Assembly: GCA_020722725.1 (NCBI GenBank)
Contig: DYKG01000027.1
Span: forward strand, 1-48,825
Length of the DNA: 48,825 nucleotides
From: Candidatus Methylomirabilis sp.
GTDB lineage: Bacteria; Muiribacteriota; Ozemobacteria; Ozemobacterales; Ozemobacteraceae
Direction of reading: 5' to 3'
The notes under the pieces were generated by a model that was not told the origin of the DNA, did not search any database, and was given only the letters and a program-made list of their open reading frames with translations. Made by a program: the position numbers and the translations under genes. This document shows positions 25,118 to 31,948 of this stretch, one piece after another (position 1 is the stretch's first letter; each line of letters begins with the position of its first letter).

Positions 25118-25693
25118 TTAGAAAAAATTCAGGGGCGGTAAGGCATGTTTTTTGTCATTTTTGTAGCGGTCAAACTCGCTGAATATGCAACCGCAGTATT
25201 TTTGCTTATAAAGCTCATGGGTTCTTGCAACCTCGTGGGTATTTCTGAAACCGGGTCGGAAGTCGCAGTAGAAAAACTCGGTGCCGAACTCCCGGGCGGT
25301 TTTAGTGCCCACTTCTTTGATCAATTCATGCTGCTGATAAGGTGAAACCAGCAAGGTTGTGGTAAATGCCCGGTAATTGAGTCTGGCCGCAGTGCGGGCC
25401 GCATCTTCAAAGCGCATGCGGTAACATTGGGCGCAGCGTTCCTCGCCATGTTTTCCATTCAGCTTTTGTAGAAAATACTCAAGCCCATATTCAACCGGGC
25501 CGTAAATTGCTTTTAAATCAAGAGCAGCACAAAGCTTGCCGAATGAAAGCAGGCGCTCGCGATATTCGAGATAGGGGTGAATGTTGGGGTTGAACCAGAA
25601 TGCCTCAACGCTTTCATTCCCGACATTCTGTTTGAGAATATCAATAGACCCGCCCAGGCATGGGCCGCAGCAGCTATGTAGCAGAATAGTCAT
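25118..25693 (-). CDS. queH: Epoxyqueuosine reductase QueH
   Basis: QueH reduces epoxyqueuosine to queuosine in tRNA, replacing QueG. The 191-aa protein has all expected Cys: Cys8, Cys9 and Cys12 (HSCCGPC), Cys87 and Cys90 (CAQC), and Cys167/Cys169 (YCGC), which hold a 4Fe-4S cluster and metal site. 'FWFNPNIHPYLEYRERL', 'TTTLLVSPYQQHELI' and 'DFRPGFRNTH' are family motifs. It overlaps miaB by 4 nt, so two tRNA-modification genes are coupled. Confidence 0.94.
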   Translation of the reverse strand: MTILLHSCCGPCLGGSIDILKQNVGNESVEAFWFNPNIHPYLEYRERLLSFGKLCAALDLKAIYGPVEYGLEYFLQKLNGKHGEERCAQCYRMRFEDAARTAARLNYRAFTTTLLVSPYQQHELIKEVGTKTAREFGTEFFYCDFRPGFRNTHEVARTHELYKQKYCGCIFSEFDRYKNDKKHALPPLNFF

Positions 25694-27027
25694 GGATCAG
25701 ACCTCCCGGTCATGGTTCCAGATAAAGTCCAGATCCTGGCCTTATCAACCCTGACTTTTACATAAGACCCGATCAGGCTGGCTGGCCCCACAAAATCTAT
25801 GACCCTGCCAGACCTTGTTTTGCCCGCCACATTACTGTCCTTTCTTGCTGAAACCGTATCTACCAGTACTTCGAATTCCTGGTGCAGAAGTTTCTGGCTT
25901 TCTTCCAGGCTTATATTGTTCTGAAGGCTTATCAGGCGAGATAGGCGTTCTTTGCGTATTTCTTCGGGTATCTGGTCTGGCAGGCTTGCTGCTTTAGTTC
26001 CCTCGCGGGGGGAATAATAATACATAAAAGCGGATTCGTAGCGGATTCTTCTGATCAGATCGAGGGTCTGTTCAAAATCCTCTTCGGTCTCACCCGGGAA
26101 CCCACAAATGATGTCGGTGCTCAGGCAGACATTTCTGACATGAGTCCGAACCTGATTGATCAGCTCAAGATAACGCTCACGGCTGTAGCCCCTTTTCATT
26201 GCTTTCAAAATTTTATTTGAACCCGACTGAACCGGCAGATGATACTGCTCGCAAACCTTGCTGAGGGCTGAAATTCGTTTAATTGCGTTTTCCGAAAAAT
26301 CACGCGGATGCGAAGTCATGAAACGCACCCATCTGATGCCATCTATTTTTTCGATTTCTTCGAGCAGCTGTGCAAAGCCTTCGCTGAGGCCAATATCTTT
26401 GCCATAGACGTTGACATTCTGACCAAGAACCGTAATCTCAGTTACACCACGGGAAGCCAGATCTTTCACGAAATCAGTGAGCTCTTCTAACGGGCGACTG
26501 ATTTCCGGGCCACGCACATAGGGAACGATGCAGTATGAACAGAAATTTGTACAGCCACGCACGATGTTGACCATCGCAGAGAAAGGCCGTTCAAGAATTA
26601 TTCCATCGGCCGATTCGCCATCAAAAGAGCCTTTGCCGGTAAAATTACCAAGGGTTTTTTCGTTGCGGGCCCGCTGCAGTAAAAGCGGCAGCTGCTCGAT
26701 ATCGTTGGGGCCGAAAACCAGATCGGTCAGGGGAAGCAGTTCGAGCATTTCTCCTTGCCGGTTCTGTGCCATGCAACCCGCAATGCCGATCAACAAATCG
26801 GGGCGCTTTTTCTTCTCATTTACCAATCCCTGAACTCTGCCGATCAGCCGCTGTTCTGCGTGTTGCCTGACACAGCAGGTATTGAAAAGAATCAGACTCG
26901 CTTCTTCTTCCTTCCGGGTTTCTTCATAGCCCAGGCGAGCGAGAATTCCGTGAATGCGCTGTGCATCAGCCAGATTCATCTGGCAGCCAAAAGTGGTCAG
27001 CATATATTTTAACTTGTTTTTTTCCAT
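25690..27027 (-). CDS. miaB: tRNA-2-methylthio-N6-dimethylallyladenosine synthase MiaB
   Basis: MiaB is a radical-SAM methylthiotransferase acting at tRNA A37. In the 445-aa protein the N-terminal UPF0004 domain carries Cys15 (FGCQMN), Cys51 (NTCCVR) and Cys85 (GCMAQ) for the auxiliary cluster. The radical-SAM motif is RGCTNFCSYC (Cys159, 163, 166). A TRAM domain lies at about 372-440. 'TFGCQMNLADAQRI' and the MiaB-type 'PREGTKAASLPDQIPEEIRKERL' region separate it from MtaB and RimO. It starts the miaB-queH-spoIID run. Confidence 0.95.
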   Translation of the reverse strand: MEKNKLKYMLTTFGCQMNLADAQRIHGILARLGYEETRKEEEASLILFNTCCVRQHAEQRLIGRVQGLVNEKKKRPDLLIGIAGCMAQNRQGEMLELLPLTDLVFGPNDIEQLPLLLQRARNEKTLGNFTGKGSFDGESADGIILERPFSAMVNIVRGCTNFCSYCIVPYVRGPEISRPLEELTDFVKDLASRGVTEITVLGQNVNVYGKDIGLSEGFAQLLEEIEKIDGIRWVRFMTSHPRDFSENAIKRISALSKVCEQYHLPVQSGSNKILKAMKRGYSRERYLELINQVRTHVRNVCLSTDIICGFPGETEEDFEQTLDLIRRIRYESAFMYYYSPREGTKAASLPDQIPEEIRKERLSRLISLQNNISLEESQKLLHQEFEVLVDTVSARKDSNVAGKTRSGRVIDFVGPASLIGSYVKVRVDKARIWTLSGTMTGRSDP

Positions 27028-27150
27028 AGGCCATTATTCTATCACTAACACCCCGCCGATTAAAAGAGGCTTTGATCATTCAAATGAATGTTTCTGGCAT
27101 GGAAAAAACACGGTGAATTCCTGGCTTGAATTTCAGAGACAGCTGTTTGA

Positions 27151-27198
27151 ATAAAAAACCAGCCACAGGCCGCCGGGGGCAGCACTGTGGCTGGTTTT
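27151..27198 (-). terminator. Strong terminator of the small-protein operon
   Basis: A 12-bp perfect stem (AACCAGCCACAG with CTGTGGCTGGTT) around a 16-nt loop is followed on the minus strand by TTTTTT. It ends the two-gene unit above and separates it from miaB. Nothing else is seen in 27028-27150. Confidence 0.88.
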
Positions 27199-27212
27199 CA
27201 GGGGGGGCTATT

Positions 27213-27332
27213 TCAACTTTTTCGCAGAGAATTGAAAAAGTCGCTGAGGTCAGCCATTGCAGTGAAGGTGTCTGCGAGTGCTTCTTCGATACGCTTCTGG
27301 GCTTGCGTGTTGGGTTTAATGTGTTTTTTCAT
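27213..27332 (-). CDS. 39-aa soluble peptide downstream of the small lipoprotein
   Basis: A short frame that starts 24 nt after the lipoprotein stop and ends 15 nt before the strong terminator. The product begins MKKHIKPNTQAQKRIEEALA and continues as an amphipathic helix ('DTFTAMADLSDFFNSLRKS'). There is no membrane segment, and no good SD precedes the ATG. No family is recognised. Its position between a clear gene and a clear terminator is the main argument that it is translated; it could also be a 3'-UTR. Confidence 0.45.
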   Translation of the reverse strand: MKKHIKPNTQAQKRIEEALADTFTAMADLSDFFNSLRKS

Positions 27333-27356
27333 AATTGCATGAATCTGGCTTCTATA

Positions 27357-27527
27357 TCAGGTCTTTTTCGGCATATTCTCGACCATTTCGATGTTGCCCG
27401 GGCCAATAGTGTGAATGCCGGTAATCTGGTCGGCTTCGGTGTCGTCGGTGCCGCAGCCGGTGGTCAGAAATGGAAGCAGCATAAGTGCTCCTGCAGCGAT
27501 AAGCCAAACGATTTTTTTGAAGTTCAC
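27357..27527 (-). CDS. 56-aa predicted lipoprotein
   Basis: Starts with GTG, with AAGGAG 7 nt upstream. The product has a basic start (MNFKKIVW), a hydrophobic stretch and a lipobox, LTTGC, with the lipidated Cys at 24. The 32-residue mature part is acidic then neutral ('GTDDTEADQITGIHTIGPGN', 'EMVENMPKKT'). Lol sorting (Gly at +2) would favour the outer membrane. A sigma-28-type promoter lies about 35 nt upstream, which suggests co-expression with late flagellar genes. I do not recognise a family. Confidence 0.75.
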   Translation of the reverse strand: MNFKKIVWLIAAGALMLLPFLTTGCGTDDTEADQITGIHTIGPGNIEMVENMPKKT

Positions 27528-27561
27528 GAACTTACTCCTTTGATCTGAGCATTTGCCATGC

Positions 27562-27588
27562 TTATCGACCAGCTTGATGTTTTTTTTA
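27562..27588 (-). promoter_or_regulatory. Sigma-28-type promoter of the small lipoprotein operon
   Basis: The minus strand reads TAAA, exactly 15 bases, GTCGATAA: one mismatch from the FliA consensus TAAA-N15-GCCGATAA. The predicted start site is about 27554, giving a leader of about 27 nt before the GTG codon. Confidence 0.65.
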
Positions 27589-27649
27589 ACGTTTTTTTCA
27601 AAATATTTTCAGGGGGGCTGTTCCATAGGAACCGGTTTTACAAATTTGT

Positions 27650-27673
27650 CATGCCCCGACTTGATCGGGGCTC
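27650..27673. repeat. REP-like palindrome
   Basis: GCCCCGA and TCGGGGC are separated by CTTGA, flanked by AT and TC. This extragenic palindrome type is frequent and dispersed in many genomes. It lies between the second spoIID gene and the small lipoprotein operon; the rest of 27589-27704 shows no gene. Confidence 0.5.
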
Positions 27674-27704
27674 TCAAGATCGGTCTTATACCAATAATAT
27701 TTAT

Positions 27705-29273
27705 TCAGTAAAGATTTTTCAACCTTGCGCCCGGAAAATAATGCAGCAGAATCTGCTGAAAGGTCTTGCCTTTCAGTGCCATACTCTGGGCGCCGGTCTG
27801 ACACATCCCAACTCCATGACCCCAGCCTGCCCCGGCAAATTCTGCGCCGTTGATCAAGCCTTTTTCATCACGCTTCCAGTTTACTACAAAACAGGAGCTG
27901 CGCAGCATGCCAAAAAGCTTGCGAATCGCCAGCTCTTTCATGATCGTTTTTTCACCCTTTTCGCCGGTACAGGTGAGGCTGATAATGCGACCGGAAATAT
28001 CCCTGGTATAATTGCCTATATTACTGATTCTTCCTATCTCCAGCGAATCTTCGACTTTATGCCAGTCTTTGCCGGAAATTTCCTTGGTCCAGCGGAATTT
28101 ATCTGCGCCTTCGATTCCTGAAATCGAGCACCAGCAGGGTGGGGGGTTGCGAATGTAATCTTCAACCTGCTTTTCATCGGTGAGATTTAGTCTGGTCGGC
28201 TCGATGGTATCTGGAACTCCCTGCAGGTGCGGGTCCATCTTCGATGTCCAGATATTCTGGTTGGCCGAGCTGTGACCACCACAATTGGCGCTGTAAACCG
28301 CGTCCAGCACTTTGTTCTCGTGATTGAGCATCACCATTCCCCAGGTGTTGCGAATCGAGTTATAAATGTAATCATCACAGCTTTGGATGCCTTTATATAC
28401 CTGACAATGCTGCTCAGAGCAAAAATCATAACCTTCGTTGAAGTGCCGCGTTCCCATTTTCGACAGCATCTCACCACGGGCAGCGGTCGCCTGTGCCTGC
28501 AAAGCTGCCGGAGCCGCGCTTGCCGAAATTTCTGACGGAACTATTCCAACCAGCAGAGATTCAAGATCGGTGTGTTCAATGCAGTCCAGGCAGTTTTCTG
28601 ACCCAAAACGAATCTGAACTCTCGACTTGTATGTGCGATCCGCAAATCCATGCCAGCTGAAGCCTTTTGCATGCTCTGCCTGCAAAAGCCTGACCCCGGC
28701 TTTTCCTTCAAGTTGAAGCTCGGCAAAATTGAATGAGACCGGCTTTCCGGCAACTGTCAGCTTCAAAGTTCCATGCGCCGGTTCGATTGTTTCCGTAAAA
28801 ACCCAGCTCGAAATATTGCGCGATGCAAGCTGGTCCTGCATTTTCTTTGCTTCGGCTTCATCAAAAAAAGTGGCAACGCCGATGAAAACCAGGCGATTGT
28901 CAGGATACCCGGCCTGAGGTTCGCGTCCTACCATAAAACCATGCGTTTTGAATCCCATCTTTATGAATTTATCCATGGTTTCGTCGATTTCTTTCTGATT
29001 ATCAGCCGATGCTGAGCCAACCATCAGATGGAATTTTCTTGAAGCTTTCTGTTTGAGCGTTCCTGTGATGCGGCATTTTTTGCCAGCAGGAATGCTGCCG
29101 CTTCTGTTGTTTGACAGCCATCGTCCGCCCTGTGGAAGAACGAAATCAACGGTTTTCTGATACTGGGCAACCCTTATTCGGACTTTTGGTGCGCCAATCT
29201 GTTCGGCAAAAGAAGAAATCCCAAAATTTAAAAATGCAATTAAAACCATAAATTTAAACAGCAATCTATTCAT
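27705..29273 (-). CDS. SpoIID/LytB domain protein with SPOR-like region, in amino-sugar salvage operon
   Basis: A second SpoIID-type lytic transglycosylase-like protein (522 aa). A signal peptide (about 1-23) is followed by a SPOR-like stretch (about 75-165, 'KFHLMVGSASADNQKEIDET') that would bind denuded glycan, and the SpoIID domain ('LLVGIVPSEISASAAPAALQAQATAARGEM', split over 245-275, 'CSEQHCQVYKGI', 'YSANCGGHSS', 'GAGWGHGVGMCQTGAQSMA'). Its start overlaps murQ by 8 nt. Being last in a MurQ/ABC-transporter operon, it may release sugars from the wall for uptake (inference). It shares motif order with the 484-aa paralogue at 23622 but differs in its N-terminal part. Confidence 0.88.
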   Translation of the reverse strand: MNRLLFKFMVLIAFLNFGISSFAEQIGAPKVRIRVAQYQKTVDFVLPQGGRWLSNNRSGSIPAGKKCRITGTLKQKASRKFHLMVGSASADNQKEIDETMDKFIKMGFKTHGFMVGREPQAGYPDNRLVFIGVATFFDEAEAKKMQDQLASRNISSWVFTETIEPAHGTLKLTVAGKPVSFNFAELQLEGKAGVRLLQAEHAKGFSWHGFADRTYKSRVQIRFGSENCLDCIEHTDLESLLVGIVPSEISASAAPAALQAQATAARGEMLSKMGTRHFNEGYDFCSEQHCQVYKGIQSCDDYIYNSIRNTWGMVMLNHENKVLDAVYSANCGGHSSANQNIWTSKMDPHLQGVPDTIEPTRLNLTDEKQVEDYIRNPPPCWCSISGIEGADKFRWTKEISGKDWHKVEDSLEIGRISNIGNYTRDISGRIISLTCTGEKGEKTIMKELAIRKLFGMLRSSCFVVNWKRDEKGLINGAEFAGAGWGHGVGMCQTGAQSMALKGKTFQQILLHYFPGARLKNLY

Positions 29274-30189
29274 GGTCAGTGTCTCCTAATGCTTTATAAA
29301 GAACCCCTTCGGCTTCTTCAAGTTTTTTCCGTGCCATATCCGCGGGTAGATCGGTTCTTGCCATGAGAATGGCGAGTTTGACACTTCCTTCTGCTTCGGC
29401 GAGCTTTGCTTCTGCAACGTAATTTGGAACCCGACCACCCTCCATAACTATTCGCAAAGCTCTTTTGCGCAGCTTAATGTTGGTAGCCATGAGGTCGATC
29501 ATCAGATTTTCATAAACTTTGCCGATTTTTACCATGCTCAGCGAAGAAATCATGTTTAATACCATTTTGCAGACGGTGCCGCTTTTCAACCGGGTGGAAC
29601 CGGTTATCACTTCCGGACCGACTGCCGGATTGATTAAAACATCCACATCAGGAAGATTGCCATACGGGTTGCAGCACAACAAAACTGTTTTGATCTTCTT
29701 CTGTCGGGCAAATTCAAGGGCACCGGCCACATAAGGAGTGGTTCCTGATGCTGTGATGCCGATAACCAGGTCGTTGCTGCATGCCTTAACTTTTTCAAGG
29801 TCCTGCCGACCCATGTCGCGGCTGTCCTCTGCCCCTTCAACGGCCTGGGTAACTGCTCTCTCACCGCCGGCAATCAAGGCGATTACCCGATCAGGAGCTA
29901 CGCCAAATGTGGGTGGACATTCTGAAGCATCAAGAATGCCCAGTCTTCCGGAAGTTCCGGCACCAATGTAAATAAGGCGGCCGTTTCTTTTCAACGACAA
30001 CGTGGCCAGTTCAACAGCCTGGGCAATATTCTCGGATACTGCTTCAAGGGCTTTTACTATGACTCGATCTTCTTCGATGAACATTTTAACTGCCTGTCTT
30101 GTCGATACCCGGTCAATATACATTGTTCTGGGATTTCTGGTTTCGGTCAGCGGCAGCTTCTGATCCTGAGGTTTGCTTTCCTGATTCAT
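29266..30189 (-). CDS. murQ: N-acetylmuramic acid 6-phosphate etherase MurQ
   Basis: MurQ splits MurNAc-6-phosphate into GlcNAc-6-phosphate and D-lactate in wall recycling. The 307-aa protein is a SIS-domain enzyme with 'YIGAGTSGRLGILDASECPPTFG' as two adjoining signatures (catalytic Glu at 90), 'VEGAEDSRDMG' (second acidic residue near 121), 'GITASGTTPYVAGAL' and 'VITGSTRLKSGT'. A C-terminal UBA-like helix region ('AKLAEAEGSVKLAILMARTDL') is typical. It overlaps the kinase gene upstream by 4 nt. Confidence 0.96.
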   Translation of the reverse strand: MNQESKPQDQKLPLTETRNPRTMYIDRVSTRQAVKMFIEEDRVIVKALEAVSENIAQAVELATLSLKRNGRLIYIGAGTSGRLGILDASECPPTFGVAPDRVIALIAGGERAVTQAVEGAEDSRDMGRQDLEKVKACSNDLVIGITASGTTPYVAGALEFARQKKIKTVLLCCNPYGNLPDVDVLINPAVGPEVITGSTRLKSGTVCKMVLNMISSLSMVKIGKVYENLMIDLMATNIKLRKRALRIVMEGGRVPNYVAEAKLAEAEGSVKLAILMARTDLPADMARKKLEEAEGVLYKALGDTDHE

Positions 30190-31136
30190 GCTGTTTTTTC
30201 CTTATTCGCTATGGAATTAAAAATCTTTTTGATTTCTTCGTTTTCTTTGGCAAAATAAACCATGGGCCCCCATACTGGTTTGAAAATCGGTTTTTTCAAA
30301 ATAATCGGCAGGCCTTCACGGTTGATCTGGTCTGATACGAGTTTGCGGAATAAAGGCCAGCTTTCCCACAGCCCGCCACACCCTGAAAGGGGTATGGTCT
30401 CAACAGGTCTGAGCTTTTCAATCCAAAGTTTTAATTGTCTGATTAAAAATTTTATTGAAGTATCGATCAGATTCATGGCAAAATCGTCTGATTCTTCATA
30501 ACAGCTGGTGAGTACTCCTGCAAACTGTCCGAGTTTGTTCTGCTGATTTGGTGCCTGATAAAGTTCAGCAAGAATTTTCAGCAGGTCGGGCGGATAATGC
30601 TGCCGGCAGAATTCCTCTGCAATTGCCTGACGATGGCTCTCTCCTTCAAGATGCTCCAGAACCGATTTGAGAACCTGCCGCCCCCAGAAAGCACCCGAAG
30701 GCATTTCATCCAGAAGATAACCCCAGCCGCCACGACGTTCACTCAGACCGTTAAGCTCCAAATAGAGCAGAGAACCGGTTCCATTGATTGAAAGAAAGCC
30801 CTCCTGGCCCCCCAGCACCGCCGCATGGTTGGCAACATAATCGGGAATCAGATGGCATTCAGAGCCTGGCATTCCAAAAGCCGAAAACCGGTTTTTTACC
30901 CTGGTGGACGCTTTTTCGTCTGATCCGCCCGCTGCTCCGATCAGCCAGATTAACTGCGAATTTTCCACATCAGGAAAGTTCTCTCTAATCTGGGAACAGA
31001 TTTTATCAAGTCCGGCTTCTGAAATAGTTCTGATATTAACGGCTGCGGTTCGGAAATTCTTCAATTCACCTCTTTCATCGACTTGAACCGCACGAAAACC
31101 GGTGCCTCCCCAGTCAACGCTGATCAGGCTTTTCAC
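30186..31136 (-). CDS. BadF/BadG-type amino-sugar kinase (MurNAc/GlcNAc kinase-like)
   Basis: An ASKHA-fold kinase of 316 aa. 'LISVDWGGTGFRAVQVDERG' is phosphate motif 1, 'SINGTGSLLYLE' phosphate motif 2, and 'IPLSGCGGLWESWPLFRKLV' the adenosine part; 'GGWGYLLDEMPSGAFWGRQVLKSVL' is the family's GG-W-G-LGDEGSA-like stretch, here with M-P-S in place of G-S-A. Relatives include the MurK kinase that phosphorylates MurNAc and GlcNAc at O6. The overlap with murQ makes MurNAc the likeliest substrate (inference), since MurQ needs MurNAc-6-P. Confidence 0.85.
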   Translation of the reverse strand: MKSLISVDWGGTGFRAVQVDERGELKNFRTAAVNIRTISEAGLDKICSQIRENFPDVENSQLIWLIGAAGGSDEKASTRVKNRFSAFGMPGSECHLIPDYVANHAAVLGGQEGFLSINGTGSLLYLELNGLSERRGGWGYLLDEMPSGAFWGRQVLKSVLEHLEGESHRQAIAEEFCRQHYPPDLLKILAELYQAPNQQNKLGQFAGVLTSCYEESDDFAMNLIDTSIKFLIRQLKLWIEKLRPVETIPLSGCGGLWESWPLFRKLVSDQINREGLPIILKKPIFKPVWGPMVYFAKENEEIKKIFNSIANKEKTA

Positions 31137-31948
31137 TTTACCGCTCCCTGCCGCATTCCTTCAAGCATATAGCGTGAGAAGAAAAGAAACACCAGAACCA
31201 TTGGGATTGCTGCAAGAGTCGCACCGGCCATCAACAGCCCGAAATCCATCAATTGCTGATCCTGCAGCGTTGATAATCCGACGGTAAGAGTGTAAAACTT
31301 TTCAGTATTCAGAGTTACCAGGGGCCAGAGAAAAGAGTTCCACTCGGAGATGAAAATGAAAATTCCGGAAGTCGCCAGAATCGGCATCGATAAAGGAAAG
31401 TAAATGTGGCGAAAAATCTGAAAATCACTGGCTCCATCCATCATCGCCGCCTGAGCAAGGGAGGGAGGGATTGAATCCATATATTGCCGCACCATGTAAA
31501 TACCAAAAGGCGCAGCCATGGCCGGAAGAATTACTGCCCATAAACTGTCGATCAGGTTCCATTTTGACATGAAAAGAAACATGGGCAGCATGACGATCTG
31601 CCCGGGAACCATCATTGCCGCAAGCAGAACCCAGAAAAGCTTTTCGCGCCCCCTGAACCGGCCCGCAGAAAAACCGAAAGCCGCCAGTGAATTGAAAATA
31701 GTCTGCGAAATCGTTACTGCTGCCGCGATCAGAAAAGAGTTGACCGACCAGCGCAGAATGTTGCCTGCCGAAAGCAGAACCTGAAAGTTTTCCAGAGAAA
31801 AACTGTCATAGCGCGGGGGACTTGCTGATAATGCATCAGAAGAAACAAAAGCGGTGAAAATCATCCAGATCAGCGGGCCGGCAGTGGGTACGAGGCCGAG
31901 AACCAGAACGAAAAGAGCTGCTTTTTCGGCAGAGTTGTATTTTTTCAT
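31133..31948 (-). CDS. ABC sugar transporter permease (MalG-like)
   Basis: A 271-aa inner-membrane protein with six predicted helices and the MalG-type EAA loop 'AQAAMMDGASDFQIFRHIYFPLSMP' (about 180-205). 'AAFGFSAGRFRGREKLFWVLL' and 'WNSFLWPLVTLN' are typical of CUT1-family partners. It overlaps the kinase and the SBP-permease fusion by 4 nt each. No ATPase gene is in the operon, so a shared MsmX-like ATPase encoded elsewhere must drive it (inference). Confidence 0.93.
   Translation of the reverse strand: MKKYNSAEKAALFVLVLGLVPTAGPLIWMIFTAFVSSDALSASPPRYDSFSLENFQVLLSAGNILRWSVNSFLIAAAVTISQTIFNSLAAFGFSAGRFRGREKLFWVLLAAMMVPGQIVMLPMFLFMSKWNLIDSLWAVILPAMAAPFGIYMVRQYMDSIPPSLAQAAMMDGASDFQIFRHIYFPLSMPILATSGIFIFISEWNSFLWPLVTLNTEKFYTLTVGLSTLQDQQLMDFGLLMAGATLAAIPMVLVFLFFSRYMLEGMRQGAVK

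Noticed and set aside
27126-27548. 140-aa plus-strand ORF
   Set aside because: It runs antisense through the lipoprotein, the 39-aa frame and the strong terminator, which have SD, lipobox and promoter on the minus strand. No such signals support the plus frame.
27651-27671. Terminator of the second spoIID operon
   Set aside because: The palindrome lies 34 nt past the stop but has no T run on the minus strand; it fits a REP-like element better, though a role in mRNA ends is possible.
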